A stretch of DNA of 64,000 nucleotides from Allobosea sp. CS1GBMeth4 (GCF_900185715.1 NZ_FYAS01000013.1:124001-188000); one strand, 5' to 3'. Positions 9,507 through 19,186 are shown, numbered from the stretch's first letter. Notes: generated from the sequence alone by a model not told the origin. Numbers and translations are program-made.

Positions 9507-10784
9507 ATGGCTGTCGAGCTTGTCTCCTTCGGCTGCCGGCTCAACCTCGTCGAGAGCGAGACCATCGCGCAGCGGGCGGGCGCGGCGGGTCTCGCCGACG
9601 TCGCCGTGGTCAACAGCTGCGCCGTGACCGAGGAGGCGGTGCGCCAGGCCGGCCAGGCGATCCGCCGGCTGGCGCGCGAGCGGCCGGAGCGGCCGATCGT
9701 CGTCACCGGCTGCGCCGCCCAGATCGAGCCCGGACGCTTCGCCGCCATGCCGGAGGTGGCGCGGGTGCTCGGCAATGCCGAGAAGCTCGAGGCGGCGAGC
9801 TGGCGCGCCATCGCCGGCTCGAACAGCCTGCACGCCGGGGCAACGGCCGAGGACCCGGCCGGCAAGATCGCCGTGGGCGACATCATGCAGGTGCGCGACA
9901 CCGCCCCCCACGGCACAGGGGCGCTCGGCCGGCATACGCGCAGCTTCCTGCAGGTGCAGAACGGCTGCGACCATCGCTGCACCTTCTGCGTCATCCCGCT
10001 CGGGCGCGGCAATGCCCGCTCGGCGCCGGTCGCCGAGGTCGTCGCCCAGGCGCGCCGCCTCGTCGAGGGCGGCGCCGGCGAGATCGTGCTGACCGGCGTC
10101 GACCTGACCAGCTACGGCCGGGAGCGCCCGGACGGGCCGACCCTCGGCGCCCTCGTCGCGGCAATCCTGTCGGCGCTGCCCGAGCTGAAGCGGCTGCGCC
10201 TGTCCTCGCTCGACGCCGTAGAGGTCGACGGCGATCTGCGCGCCCTGATCGCCGACGAGCCGCGATTGATGCCGCATCTGCATCTGTCGCTGCAATCCGG
10301 CGACGATCTCGTGCTGAAGCGGATGAAGCGCCGCCACAGCCGGGCGCAGGCGGTCTCCTTCTGCCGGCAGATGCGCGGCCTGCGGCCCGAGATCGTCTTC
10401 GGGGCCGACCTCATCGCCGGTTTCCCGACCGAGGACGAGGCGATGTTCGCCCGCACGCTCGCACTGATCGAGGAATGCGGGCTGAGCTATGTCCACGGCT
10501 TTCCGTTCTCGCCGCGGCCCGGCACGCCGGCGGCACGCATGCCGCAGGTCGCCGGCGGCGAGATCAGGGAGCGGGCCGCCAGGCTGCGCCAGGCGGCGGA
10601 AGCGGCCCACAGCCGGCATCTCGCCGCCCGAATCGGCCGCCCGCTCCGGGTGCTGACCGAGCGCGGCGACACCGGCCGGGCCGAGGACTTCACCCTGGTT
10701 CGCTTCGGCCGCAGCGTCGCGCCCGGGCAGATCCTGCCGGTGACAGCCCATGCTCACCTCGGCAAATCGCTCCTGGCTGCTTGA
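9507..10784 (+). CDS. mtaB: tRNA t6A37 methylthiotransferase MtaB
   Basis: MtaB is a radical-SAM enzyme that adds a methylthio group to N6-threonylcarbamoyladenosine-37 in tRNAs reading ANN codons. The 425-residue protein has the N-terminal UPF0004 domain with cysteines at 10, 38 and 69 for one Fe-S cluster. The radical-SAM motif CDHRCTFC has cysteines at 154, 158 and 161. A C-terminal TRAM-like segment ends the protein (LRVLTERGDTGRAEDFTLVRF). CRLN near the N-terminus favours MtaB over MiaB or RimO. Only one base separates it from dapF. Confidence 0.94.
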   Translation: MAVELVSFGCRLNLVESETIAQRAGAAGLADVAVVNSCAVTEEAVRQAGQAIRRLARERPERPIVVTGCAAQIEPGRFAAMPEVARVLGNAEKLEAASWRAIAGSNSLHAGATAEDPAGKIAVGDIMQVRDTAPHGTGALGRHTRSFLQVQNGCDHRCTFCVIPLGRGNARSAPVAEVVAQARRLVEGGAGEIVLTGVDLTSYGRERPDGPTLGALVAAILSALPELKRLRLSSLDAVEVDGDLRALIADEPRLMPHLHLSLQSGDDLVLKRMKRRHSRAQAVSFCRQMRGLRPEIVFGADLIAGFPTEDEAMFARTLALIEECGLSYVHGFPFSPRPGTPAARMPQVAGGEIRERAARLRQAAEAAHSRHLAARIGRPLRVLTERGDTGRAEDFTLVRFGRSVAPGQILPVTAHAHLGKSLLAA

Positions 10785-10863
10785 CCGGGCCGCCCATGCC
10801 GCCCATAGCCCGCAACGCCTCATCCGTCTCGCCGCCGTCGCATTCCGGAACTAGCCCGTGACC

Positions 10864-11427
10864 ATGACAAGTCCGCTCCGCCTGTCCGCTGTCCTCGCCG
10901 CCCTCATGTTCGCCGGGAGCGCCGCCGCGCAATCCTATGGCGATGCCGCGACCGGGCTCTCGGTCTCGCCGCCCGCCGGCTTCAAGGCGGAAGCCGGCAG
11001 GCCGCATCCGCAATTCGAGGTGACGATCGACATCAGCTCGAAGACCGGAACGCCGAAAGCGGTGAACAGCACCGGCCAGCTCTGCACGCTCGGTTTCAAG
11101 AGCGAGCCGCAGAACGCGGTGCTGACGCGCGAGGTCATCAACGCGCAGATGGCCAAGCCCGAATGGCAGCAACTCTATCGCACCATGTTCGAGAACGTCG
11201 GCACCGTCTCCGACCTGAAACTGTTCGAGCATCAGGGCTTCAGCGGCATCGAGCTGATCGTCTCGCCCAAGGCCGGCCCAAACGCGCAGAACGTGCGCAT
11301 GTTCGCCTCGGCCATGGAAACGGCGAAGGGCCGGACCGCGCTGATCTGCGTCACCGATCAGGCGAGCCTCGCCGCCGCGCTGCCGCAGTTCAAGGCGCTG
11401 CGCGCGACGATCCACGCGCCGGAATAG
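10864..11427 (+). CDS. Secreted hypothetical protein
   Basis: An exported protein of about 187 residues that I do not recognise. The signal peptide spans MTSPLRLSAVLAALMFAGSAAAQ. A GTG two codons upstream (10858) is an equally possible start. The mature part has two cysteines (LCTLGFKSEPQ and ALICVTD) and alternating strand-like segments without repeats or a known motif. It begins 79 nt after mtaB on the same strand and converges on fadD. Confidence 0.75.
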   Translation: MTSPLRLSAVLAALMFAGSAAAQSYGDAATGLSVSPPAGFKAEAGRPHPQFEVTIDISSKTGTPKAVNSTGQLCTLGFKSEPQNAVLTREVINAQMAKPEWQQLYRTMFENVGTVSDLKLFEHQGFSGIELIVSPKAGPNAQNVRMFASAMETAKGRTALICVTDQASLAAALPQFKALRATIHAPE

Positions 11428-11436
11428 CGCTGCCGG

Positions 11437-13158
11437 TCAGCGCTTCTCGACGGCGACCTCCTCGCGCAGGGCCCGGCGCAGGACCTTGCCGACATTGGTC
11501 TTGGGCAGCGTCTCGCGAAAGATGATCTGCTTGGGCACCTTGTAGCCGGTCAGGTTCTCCTTGCAGAAGGCGCGCAGCTCATCGGCCGTGGTGGCGCCGT
11601 CGCGCTTGACGACGAAGGCCGTCACCGCCTCGCCGGAATGCTCGTCGGGCAGGCCGATGACGGCCGCCTCCAGCACGCCGGGATGCTTGGCGAGCACATC
11701 CTCGACCTCGTTCGGATAGACGTTGAAGCCGGAGACGAGGACCATGTCCTTCATCCGGTCGACCACCTTGACCTGCCCGTCGGGGAGGAGGACGCCGATG
11801 TCGCCGGTGCGGAAGAAGCCGTCCGCCGTCATCACCTTGGCGGTCTCGTCCGGCCGGTTCCAGTAGCCGGCCATCACCTGCGGTCCGCGGATGCAGATCT
11901 CGCCGGGCTCGCCCGCGGGCAGGTCGTTGCCCTCGGCATCGCGGATGGCGAAATCGGTCGAAGGGAGGGGAAAGCCGATGGTGCCCGTGAACTCGGAGAT
12001 GTCGGTGCGGTTGACCGAGGCGACCGGCGAGGTCTCGGACAGGCCGTAGCCCTCGATGATCGGCCGGCCGGAGACCTCCTTCCAGCGCTTCGCGACGGCG
12101 GCCTGCGTCGCCATGCCGCCGGCGATGGCGAAGCGCAGCTCGGAGAAGTCCACGTCCTTGATGTCGGGGTGGCTGGCGAGGGCGTTGTAGAGCGTGTTGA
12201 CGCCGGAGAAGAGCGTGAACCGGCTCGCCTTCAGGATCTTGATGAAACCGGCGATGTCGCGCGGATTGGCGATCAGCAGCCCCTTGGCGCCGATCCGCAG
12301 CATGAACATGCAGCAGCAGGTCAGGGCGAAGATGTGGTAGAGCGGCAGCGCCGTCACCATGACGTGCTGGTAGTCGCTGCGCCCGTGCGGCGGCTCGAGC
12401 TCCCAGCCCAGCCAGAGCGCGCATTGCGCCACGTTGGAGGCGACGTTGCGATGCGTCAGCGTCGCCCCTTTGGCGACGCCGGTCGTCCCGCCGGTATATT
12501 GCAGGAAGGCGGCGTCCTCCGGCGCGACCGTGACCGGGCTCATCGTGCCGGGCCCGGCCAGGATCGTCCTGAGCGGCACCGAGCCCGGCAGGTCGAACGG
12601 CTTGACCACCTTCTTGATCTTGCGGGCGACGAAATTGACGATGGTGCCCTTGAAGCCCATCAGGTCGCCCGCGGTGGCGATGACGACGGCATCCAGCTTG
12701 AGATTGGGCCGCGCTTCCTCCACCACATGGGCGAAGTTCTCGATCACCACCAGCACGCGCACGCCGGCGTCGTTGAGCTGGTGCGTCAGCTCGCGTGCGG
12801 TGTAGAGCGGGTTCACGTTGACGACGGTGTAGCCTCCGATCAGGGCGCCGAAGATCGTCGCCGGATAGGCGAGGATGTTCGGCATCATCAGCCCGATGCG
12901 GTCGCCCTTCCGGAAGCCCCGCGCCTGCAGCCACGCGGCGAAGGCCCGCGCCGCGCGACCGACCTCCGCGAAGCTGATCGACTTGCCGAAGCTCTCGAAG
13001 GCCTGCCGGTCGGCATAGGTCTCGCAGGAATGGCGGATCAGGTCCGCGAGCGTACCGACCTTGCTCTCGTCGATGGTGGGCGGCACGGCCGGCGGATAAT
13101 GCGCCAGCCAGGGCCGGAAATCGGCCGCCTGCGCCGCTGAAACTGCCGTCATCGTCAT
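11437..13158 (-). CDS. fadD: Long-chain fatty-acid-CoA ligase
   Basis: An ANL-superfamily adenylating enzyme that activates fatty acids to acyl-CoA for beta-oxidation. At 573 residues it matches FadD. The phosphate-binding loop YTGGTTGVAKG is at 221-231, followed by LPLYHIFAL, the adenine-binding EGYGLSETSP and the hinge-region VDRMKDMVLVSGFNVYPNEVED. The catalytic lysine region LPKTNVGKVLRR is near the C-terminus. Two ATGs six bases apart (13158, 13152) are possible. The upstream gap holds a small palindrome (13303-13316) that could bind a fatty-acid-responsive repressor. It stands alone. Confidence 0.95.
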   Translation of the reverse strand: MTMTAVSAAQAADFRPWLAHYPPAVPPTIDESKVGTLADLIRHSCETYADRQAFESFGKSISFAEVGRAARAFAAWLQARGFRKGDRIGLMMPNILAYPATIFGALIGGYTVVNVNPLYTARELTHQLNDAGVRVLVVIENFAHVVEEARPNLKLDAVVIATAGDLMGFKGTIVNFVARKIKKVVKPFDLPGSVPLRTILAGPGTMSPVTVAPEDAAFLQYTGGTTGVAKGATLTHRNVASNVAQCALWLGWELEPPHGRSDYQHVMVTALPLYHIFALTCCCMFMLRIGAKGLLIANPRDIAGFIKILKASRFTLFSGVNTLYNALASHPDIKDVDFSELRFAIAGGMATQAAVAKRWKEVSGRPIIEGYGLSETSPVASVNRTDISEFTGTIGFPLPSTDFAIRDAEGNDLPAGEPGEICIRGPQVMAGYWNRPDETAKVMTADGFFRTGDIGVLLPDGQVKVVDRMKDMVLVSGFNVYPNEVEDVLAKHPGVLEAAVIGLPDEHSGEAVTAFVVKRDGATTADELRAFCKENLTGYKVPKQIIFRETLPKTNVGKVLRRALREEVAVEKR

Positions 13159-13272
13159 CCTCCCTCGGCGACCCGCCCTGTTCCCGGGCGTGGGTACGGC
13201 ACGGCATGCGCCCGGCCACGCCGGCCGCGTTCCGCAGCTTCTGATTGTCTGGCGTTACACTGCGCAAGCCAA

Positions 13273-13296
13273 GCGGCGGGCGCAAGCGCCCGCCGC
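13273..13296. terminator. Perfect 10-bp GC hairpin between the EF-G paralogue and fadD
   Basis: Arms gcggcgggcg (13273-13282) and cgcccgccgc (13287-13296) flank a caag loop. The hairpin lies downstream of the EF-G-like gene on the minus strand. There is no strong T-run after it, so it is either a weak terminator or a transcript-stabilising structure. Confidence 0.5.
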
Positions 13297-13302
13297 GATA
13301 AA

Positions 13303-13316
13303 GTTTACATATAAAC
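13303..13316. promoter_or_regulatory. Palindrome upstream of fadD, possible operator
   Basis: gtttacatataaac is a palindrome with 5-bp arms gttta/taaac around a 4-bp centre, set in a locally AT-rich patch in an otherwise GC-rich gap. It lies about 145 nt upstream of the fadD start. TetR- and GntR-type fatty-acid regulators bind short palindromes of this kind; no regulator gene is adjacent, so the assignment is tentative. Confidence 0.35.
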
Positions 13317-13366
13317 CTTCTCGTCGCAACCGGTCGGATGCGCGCGAACGAGCGGCGCAACGGACT

Positions 13367-15445
13367 CTAGCGCGCCTGCGCCATCGCCTGCGCCGCGACC
13401 ACCGCGTCGGCCGGCTTGCCCGCGAGCTCGGCGAGATGGTCGAAGCGGGCGCTGAAGGAGCCGACGCCCGCCGTCGCCGAACGCAACTCGACGATCAGGC
13501 CGCCCATTTCCGCCTCGGGTATCAGCGCGTTGATCTGGTCCCAGCCGCGCCAGCCGGGGCGTGCATCATAGCCGAGGATCTGGCCGCGCCGGGCCGAGAC
13601 GATGGCGGAGGCCCGCGACATCGCATCGGAGGGGATCACGATCTCGACCGCCAGGATCGGCTCCAGCAGCACCGGCTTGGCCTGCGGACAGGCCTCGCCC
13701 ATCGCGATCCGCGCGGCCTGGCGGAACGCCATGTCGGAGGAATCGACGGTGTGATAGGAGCCGTCGGTCAGCGTCACCTCGATGTCGACGAGCGGAAAGC
13801 CGAGCGGGCCGCGCTGGCAGTAGTCGCGCACGCCGGCCTCGACCGAGGAGATGTACTGCTTCGGCACCACGCCGCCGGTGATGCGGTCGACGAAGCGGAT
13901 GCCCTCCCCCCGCGGCAGCGGGGCGATCTCGAGCACGACGTCGCCGAACTGGCCGTGGCCGCCGCTCTGCTTGCGGTGCCGGCCGCGGGCGCCCGCCCTG
14001 GCGCGCAAGGTCTCGCGATAACCGATCTGGGTCGCATGGCTGTCGACCGTGACGCCATAGCGCCCGGCGAGCCGTTCGAGCGCGACGCGCAGATGCATCT
14101 CGCCCTGGCCGGAGAGGCGCATCTCGCCGAATTCGGGGCGATGCTCGAGCGCCAGCGCCGGGTCTTCCTCGACCAGCTTGGCGAGGCCGGCGGTCAGCCT
14201 GACGTCGTCCTTGCGGTCCTTGACGCCGACCGCGAGCGCATGGACCGGCTCCGGCGGCGCCACCGCGCTGATCACGTCGGGCCGGGCCTTGCCGACGGCG
14301 ATCGCGTCGCCCGTCCGGACGCCTTCCAGCCGGGAGAAGGCTGCGATCTCGCCCTCCTCGGCGGCCGGCCGCCGCTGCTGCTCGGCCCCCTTGAGCTCGA
14401 GCACGCCGCCGATGCGGGCCTCGACGCCGGCGGAGGAGGTCAGCACGTCGCCCTCCGCCATGCGCCCGCGCAAGACGCGCACCAGGGAGAGCTTGCCCCC
14501 CTGCCCGGACTGCCAGGTCTTGAGCACGAGGGCGAGCGGCGCACCGCCGTCGACGACGCCGATGCGCCCGCGCGTCGTCGCCAGCGCAGGCGCCTCGTGC
14601 CGGAGCGCCTTGAGCAGGCGGGTGACGCCGTTGCCGCGCTCGGCCGCGCCGATCAGGACAGGCACCACATGGCGCTCCTTGAGCTCGCGGGCGAGATCGT
14701 CGAAGACGAGATCGCGCGGCGGCTCGATGTCGCCGAGCAGGCCTTCCATCAGCTCGTCGTCGTAATCGGCGAGCTTTTCCAGCATGGAGAAGCGGGCGTC
14801 GCGCTCGCGCTCGACCTCTTCGGGGGCGAGCGGCACGATCTCGCTCGGCGCATGCTCGCGATAGATGAAGGCCCGCTCCAAAGCGAGGTCGATGAAGCCG
14901 ACGGCGATGCCGTTGCGCCAGATCGGAATCTGCCGGAGCAGCAGCGGGGTCCGGGACGCGCGCTGCAGCAGCGCGAGCGTCTCGCGCACGCGCCGGGAGG
15001 CGGCGTCGATCTTGTTCAGGAAGAGGAAGCGCGGAATGTCCGCCTCCTCGAGCTCGCGCAGCACGAGCTCCAGCGCCGGAGCCTTGCGGTCGTCGGCCTC
15101 GCAGACCACGACCGCGGCATCGACCGCCGGCAGGACGTGACGCATCTCGTGCAGGAATTCGACGGAGCCGGGGCAGTCGATGAAGGTGAAGCGCTCGCCC
15201 ATGAAGTCGACGCTGGCGACGTTGGGCTCGGTGCTCATCTGGTGGGAACGGGCTTCGGGCGAGGCGTCGCCGACGCTGTTCCTCGTCTTGACGGAGCCGG
15301 CGCGCGAGACCGCGCCGCAGCGCTCCAATATGCTCTCGAACAGGCTGGTCTTGCCGCTCTGAAAGGGACCGACGATCGCGATGCATCGCGGCCCCCTGCC
15401 TCTGTCTCCGGATGAGCGTCCTCCATTGCCGGGCGTCGCAGCCAT
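13367..15445 (-). CDS. Divergent elongation factor G paralogue
   Basis: A 692-residue translational-GTPase-family protein with EF-G domain order throughout. The ATG at 15445 has a strong ribosome site (aaggagga, 4-5 nt upstream). The GTPase motifs are altered: G1 is GPFQSGKT (26-33), the switch I threonine motif is not recognisable (ARSHQMSTEP where EF-G has an RGITI-type sequence), and G3 is DCPGS (90-94) where EF-G has DTPGH. G4 NKID (144-147) is intact. Domain IV keeps GGHGQFGDVVLEI. The missing G3 histidine is the residue that activates water for GTP hydrolysis in canonical factors, so catalysis may be slow or lost. Its cellular role is unknown; it is not the main EF-G. Confidence 0.85.
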   Translation of the reverse strand: MAATPGNGGRSSGDRGRGPRCIAIVGPFQSGKTSLFESILERCGAVSRAGSVKTRNSVGDASPEARSHQMSTEPNVASVDFMGERFTFIDCPGSVEFLHEMRHVLPAVDAAVVVCEADDRKAPALELVLRELEEADIPRFLFLNKIDAASRRVRETLALLQRASRTPLLLRQIPIWRNGIAVGFIDLALERAFIYREHAPSEIVPLAPEEVERERDARFSMLEKLADYDDELMEGLLGDIEPPRDLVFDDLARELKERHVVPVLIGAAERGNGVTRLLKALRHEAPALATTRGRIGVVDGGAPLALVLKTWQSGQGGKLSLVRVLRGRMAEGDVLTSSAGVEARIGGVLELKGAEQQRRPAAEEGEIAAFSRLEGVRTGDAIAVGKARPDVISAVAPPEPVHALAVGVKDRKDDVRLTAGLAKLVEEDPALALEHRPEFGEMRLSGQGEMHLRVALERLAGRYGVTVDSHATQIGYRETLRARAGARGRHRKQSGGHGQFGDVVLEIAPLPRGEGIRFVDRITGGVVPKQYISSVEAGVRDYCQRGPLGFPLVDIEVTLTDGSYHTVDSSDMAFRQAARIAMGEACPQAKPVLLEPILAVEIVIPSDAMSRASAIVSARRGQILGYDARPGWRGWDQINALIPEAEMGGLIVELRSATAGVGSFSARFDHLAELAGKPADAVVAAQAMAQAR

Positions 15446-15697
15446 GTCGTCCTCCTTCGGTTCAGGCCGCACGGCCGCCGGCCTCAGGCCTCGGGTCGGG
15501 AGCGGCGATTGACCGGCGGGAACGGGGATGAGCGCCCACGCCGGCGAGGCGGCGGTCGCTCGGGCCCGACTGGGTCGGGCGGCCGTCGAAGAGGGATGTC
15601 GAGGGTCAGGTTCGCGCCGTTCCGGAGCCGGCGCAAGCGGAATGTTGCCGCGCCTGTTCGGTGTCGGCCCGCCGGCGCGCGCCCGGCGCGCCCCGCC

Positions 15698-16486
15698 TCA
15701 GCGATTGCGCCTCTGCCCGCGCAGCGTCGGCAGGCCGATGCCGACCGCATCGAAGCCGCCGTCGACGGCGAGCACCTGGCCGGTGACGTAGCTCGACCGC
15801 TCGCTGCACAGGAAGAAGATCGCCTCCGCCAGTTCCTCCTCCAGCCCATAGCGGGCGAGCGGGATGGCATCGTGATAGTCGGCGCGGATCTCGGGGCTGT
15901 GGACGGCCCTGGCCATCGCGGTCTCGACCGGGCCGGGGGCGACGGCGTTGACCCGTATGCCGAGGCCGGCGAGCTCGACCGCCTGCTGCCGGGTGAGATG
16001 GGCCAGCGCCGCCTTGCTGGTGCCGTAGGCGACGCGCAGCGTCGAGGCGCGCAGGCCCGATATGGAGGTGATGTTGACGATGGCGCCGCCGCCGGTGTCG
16101 GCCATCACCGGCGCCGCGGCCTGGGTGGTCAGGAACGGCCCGTCGAGATTGACCGCGAGCACGCGCTGCCATTCGGCGTAGCTCGTCTCGAGAAGCGGCT
16201 TGAACACGGCGGTGCCGGCGTTGTTGACCAGGGCGTCGAGCCGGCCGAAGCGCTCGACCACCGCATCGATCGCCTCCGCGACCTGCCCGGGCACGGCGAC
16301 GTCGCAGCCGATCGACATCGTCGCCGTCGGCGCGTCGAGATCGGCCATCGCCACCGCGAGCTCAGGCTCGTCGATATCGAGCAGCGCGACGCGCCAGTTG
16401 TCGGCGAGGAAGCGTTTCGCCGTCGCGAGTCCGATCCCGCGCGCGGCCCCGGTGACGAGGGCGGTCCTGATCGAACTCTCGGGCAT
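15698..16486 (-). CDS. SDR-family NAD(P)-dependent oxidoreductase
   Basis: A 262-residue classical short-chain dehydrogenase. It has the cofactor glycine motif TGAARGIGLA near residues 12-21, NNAG near 88, the catalytic Ser in ITSISG with YGTSK (Tyr/Lys pair), and a C-terminal VTGQVLAVDGGF that is typical of FabG-like members. The ATG at 16486 has an upstream ggagac ribosome site; an earlier in-frame ATG lacks one. An acidic residue at the end of the second strand (LLDIDEPEL) suggests NAD rather than NADP. The substrate is unknown. The TauE-like permease lies directly upstream on the same strand. Confidence 0.9.
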   Translation of the reverse strand: MPESSIRTALVTGAARGIGLATAKRFLADNWRVALLDIDEPELAVAMADLDAPTATMSIGCDVAVPGQVAEAIDAVVERFGRLDALVNNAGTAVFKPLLETSYAEWQRVLAVNLDGPFLTTQAAAPVMADTGGGAIVNITSISGLRASTLRVAYGTSKAALAHLTRQQAVELAGLGIRVNAVAPGPVETAMARAVHSPEIRADYHDAIPLARYGLEEELAEAIFFLCSERSSYVTGQVLAVDGGFDAVGIGLPTLRGQRRNR

Positions 16487-16550
16487 GGTGCGTCTCCACG
16501 ATCTCGCTGCTGCCGCCTGCATACAACCCGGCGCCGCCGGCCGGAAGCGC

Positions 16551-17294
16551 TCAGCGGAACGCCGCGACCAGCAGGAACGAGCCGGAGAGCAGCATCATCC
16601 CGTCGAGCAGGAGCTCGAAGGTGCGCGCCTCCATGCGCAGCACCAGCGCCTTTCCGACGAAGGCGCCTAGCATCAGGGAGGCGCCGACGATGAGTCCTTT
16701 CGCGACGATCGCGGGCGGCATCGCTCCGAAGGTCCGGAAGGTCGCGACCTTGGTCAGATAGACGAACAGCGAGGTGGCCGCCTCGGTCGAGAGCAGCGCG
16801 CCCTTGGTCAATCCGAAGGCGGCGAAGGCGGGAATGCTGAGCGGCCCGGTCGACAGCACCAGCCCGGTCAGGAAGCCGATCGCCGCGCCGGCGCCGGCCA
16901 GCTGCCAGAGGCCGAGCCGGATCCGGCGGGCCGCGAGCCAGCGCCGGCCGGGGATCATCAGCAGGAAGAACAGGCCGAGACCGATGTCGATCGCCGCCGC
17001 CGGCAATTGCAGCAAGGTCCGGGCGCCGAGCATCGCCGCAGGCACGCCGGGCAGCGCATAGGCGAGGAAGGCGCGCCAGTCGACCTCGCGCCACCAGGCG
17101 AGGACCCGCGCCAGATTCGCCATCACGGCGGCCACAGCCATGATCGGCACCGCCTGCTTCGGCCCGAACGACCAGACCAGCACCGGCAGGAGAATGATCG
17201 AGGAGCCCGTCCCGACCACGCCGCCGACGACGCCGGCGAACAGCCCGACGAGGAGGGTGAACAGCGATGCATAGGACAGGATCTCGGCCGGCAT
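16551..17294 (-). CDS. TauE/SafE-family membrane permease
   Basis: A 247-residue inner-membrane protein with about eight hydrophobic segments. It shows the duplicated family pattern: [24 protein letters not shown] near the N-terminus and [18 protein letters not shown] in the second half. TauE/SafE proteins move sulfite, sulfoacetate and similar organosulfur or carboxylate anions; the substrate here is unknown. The start at 17294 follows a ggaggag ribosome site. It is cotranscribed with the downstream SDR (64-nt gap) and divergent from rplS. Confidence 0.88.
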   Translation of the reverse strand: MPAEILSYASLFTLLVGLFAGVVGGVVGTGSSIILLPVLVWSFGPKQAVPIMAVAAVMANLARVLAWWREVDWRAFLAYALPGVPAAMLGARTLLQLPAAAIDIGLGLFFLLMIPGRRWLAARRIRLGLWQLAGAGAAIGFLTGLVLSTGPLSIPAFAAFGLTKGALLSTEAATSLFVYLTKVATFRTFGAMPPAIVAKGLIVGASLMLGAFVGKALVLRMEARTFELLLDGMMLLSGSFLLVAAFR

Positions 17295-17469
17295 GCCGCT
17301 CCTCCGTCGCCCTGCCGGCGGAATCGTGCAAGCCGACCGGGCTCGCACCGGGCCGAGCGCCGGAGCGTCTCGACAAATCCGCCGCGCTCCTGTAAGGCCA
17401 CGGCCTCAACTGAAAACAGCGAGCCGTAACGCCCGCGCCCAACGCGCGAACACGGCCATGGAGAAAGCC

Positions 17470-17856
17470 ATGAACATCATCGAGCAGCTCGACAAGGAGC
17501 AGATCGCCAAGCTCGCCCAGAGCAAGGAGATCCCGCACTTCCAGCCCGGCGACACCGTGCAGGTCAACGTCAAGGTCAAGGAAGGCGAGCGCAGCCGCGT
17601 CCAGGCCTATGAAGGCGTCGTGATCGCCCGCAATGGCGGCGGCCTCAACGAGAGCTTCACCGTCCGCAAGATTTCCTATGGCGAGGGCGTCGAGCGCGTC
17701 TTCCCGCTCTACTCGCCGAACCTCGACTCGATCAAGGTCGTGCGCAAGGGCAAGGTCCGTCGCGCCAAGCTGTATTACCTGCGCGATCGCCGCGGCAAGT
17801 CGGCCCGCATCGCCGAGCGCGTCGACGCCAAGGGCGGCAAGGACGAGGCCAAGTAA
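17470..17856 (+). CDS. rplS: 50S ribosomal protein L19
   Basis: L19 sits at the subunit interface of the ribosome. The 128-residue sequence starts [15 protein letters not shown] and carries the family core [29 protein letters not shown] and [18 protein letters not shown]. The ATG at 17470 is preferred over an ATG four codons earlier because a ggaga ribosome site sits just before it and L19 normally starts MNII. In most bacteria rplS ends the rpsP-rimM-trmD-rplS operon; here it stands alone, 16 kb from rpsP-rimM, and is closed by a strong terminator. Confidence 0.97.
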   Translation: MNIIEQLDKEQIAKLAQSKEIPHFQPGDTVQVNVKVKEGERSRVQAYEGVVIARNGGGLNESFTVRKISYGEGVERVFPLYSPNLDSIKVVRKGKVRRAKLYYLRDRRGKSARIAERVDAKGGKDEAK

Positions 17857-17882
17857 GAGCCCTCCTCCCGCACCGGATTTTG

Positions 17883-17908
17883 AAACGCGGCCTTCGGGCC
17901 GCGTTTTT
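17883..17908 (+). terminator. Rho-independent terminator of rplS
   Basis: Perfect 10-bp stem (aaacgcggcc / ggccgcgttt) capped by a UUCG tetraloop, ending in a run of five T. It starts 27 nt after the rplS stop and sits just before the end of the convergent kynureninase-like gene, so it may serve both. Confidence 0.93.
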
Positions 17909-17912
17909 CGTT

Positions 17913-19124
17913 TCAGGCAATGGCTGCAAGCCGTTCCAGCAGCAGCCGCACGTCGCTTTCAGTCTGGTAGAGCCCGAAGCCTACGCGCAGGCGGTCGCCG
18001 CGCAGGTCGACGGTGATCGCGGCCTGCTTCAGCTTCTCGTGCCAGAGCGCCGCATCGGCATGGCGGAAGGTCAGGAAGTTGCCGCGCGCCGGATCGCCCA
18101 GCGGGACGACCAGATTGTCCAGAGCGAGCATGCCGCAGGGCCGCTGCGCCAGGCCGTCGGCGAAGATCGCCTGCAAGGCGAGAGCATGGGCGTGGATCGC
18201 CGACGCATCGAGCCCCTTGGCGTCGAGCCAATCGAACATCGCGCCCATGCGGTAGAGGCCGGACGGGTCGAAGGTCGCGCCCATGAAGCGCCAGCCGTTC
18301 TCGGCATAGCCGATCTCGCCCTGAGCGCCCGAGAGCGCGCCGAAGGAGGCGTACCAGCCGGTATCGCGCGGACGCATGGCGAAGCCGGGCGGACAATGCA
18401 TGAAGCAGGCGCCCTCGCCCGACATGGCGTATTTGTAGCCGCCGGCGATGTAGAAGGCCTTGTCCGCTATGGCCGAAAGATCGGTCGGCCGCGCCAGGAA
18501 GCCGTGATAGCCGTCGATGACGACGAGGCGGCCGGGCGCCGAGACGCCGTCGACCAGCGCTTCCAGATCGGTCAGCGCATAGCCGGAATTGAAGTGGACC
18601 TGGCTGACGAAGACCAGGTCGGGGCCGGGACCGCGCCGCGCCGCCGCGACCAGCCGCTCCGCCAGCCCGGCGAAGGGCTCGGCCGGCACGACGGTGAGCT
18701 CGATCAGCCCCTCCTCGGCGAGGCGCTCGGCCTGGCGCCGGAAGGAATGGAACTCGCCATCGCTGGTCAGGATGCGCGGCGTGCGCTCGCGCGGCAGACA
18801 GGAGATCAGCCGGTTGACGAATTCATGGGTGTTGTTGGCCGGGACGAGCCCGTCGATTCCCGCTAGGTTGAGATGCCGCGCGACGCCCTGCGCCACCTTG
18901 CGCCAGACCGGACCGAGCACCTCCTGCCATTTGCCGTCGACGAGGCGGGCGGCATCGTCCCAGGCGCGCAGATGCGCCGCGCGCGTCGCGTCCGGCCAGA
19001 AATGATGGCTATGGGCGGCAAAATGCAGCCTGGCCGGCCAGCTCTGGCGGAAATGCGAGAACTCGCCGGAAAGATCGAGGGGCGGATGGGCGGGCGTCGC
19101 GGGCACATCGGTCATCTGGTCCAT
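17913..19124 (-). CDS. kynU: Kynureninase-like PLP-dependent aminotransferase class V protein
   Basis: Kynureninase cleaves kynurenine to anthranilate and alanine. This fold-type I protein of about 403 residues has the family layout: [23 protein letters not shown] at the start, [15 protein letters not shown] and [10 protein letters not shown] in the middle, and the PLP-lysine segment [15 protein letters not shown]. The ATG at 19124 has a gagg ribosome site; the frame stays open further upstream and an ATG at 19130 is an alternative. It is head-to-head with kynA, which supports tryptophan catabolism. The match to classical kynureninase is imperfect, so a related class V lyase remains possible. 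Confidence 0.75.
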   Translation of the reverse strand: MDQMTDVPATPAHPPLDLSGEFSHFRQSWPARLHFAAHSHHFWPDATRAAHLRAWDDAARLVDGKWQEVLGPVWRKVAQGVARHLNLAGIDGLVPANNTHEFVNRLISCLPRERTPRILTSDGEFHSFRRQAERLAEEGLIELTVVPAEPFAGLAERLVAAARRGPGPDLVFVSQVHFNSGYALTDLEALVDGVSAPGRLVVIDGYHGFLARPTDLSAIADKAFYIAGGYKYAMSGEGACFMHCPPGFAMRPRDTGWYASFGALSGAQGEIGYAENGWRFMGATFDPSGLYRMGAMFDWLDAKGLDASAIHAHALALQAIFADGLAQRPCGMLALDNLVVPLGDPARGNFLTFRHADAALWHEKLKQAAITVDLRGDRLRVGFGLYQTESDVRLLLERLAAIA

Positions 19125-19166
19125 CGCCATCCTCACGCGCTTTCGCAGCCTTGCCGATCCGGCCGA

Positions 19167-19186
19167 ATACTTTAAATTTAAAATAT
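19167..19186. promoter_or_regulatory. 20-bp AT palindrome in the divergent kyn promoter region
   Basis: A perfect 12-bp palindrome, tttaaatttaaa (19171-19182), extends to 20 bp with one mismatched pair (ata...tat at the ends). It sits midway between the start codons of the kynureninase-like gene and kynA and stands out in GC-rich surroundings. An Lrp/AsnC-type regulator (KynR) controls kynurenine genes in some proteobacteria; this is a plausible operator for such a protein, but no regulator gene is adjacent. Confidence 0.5.

Noticed and set aside
13190..15415. 741-codon open frame antisense to the EF-G paralogue
   Set aside because: Crosses the intergenic hairpin and mirrors the coding sequence; composition is that of a shadow frame.
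17883..17908. Possible small RNA gene in the rplS/kynU gap
   Set aside because: The hairpin with UUCG loop and T-run is fully explained as the rplS terminator; no separate promoter is visible.
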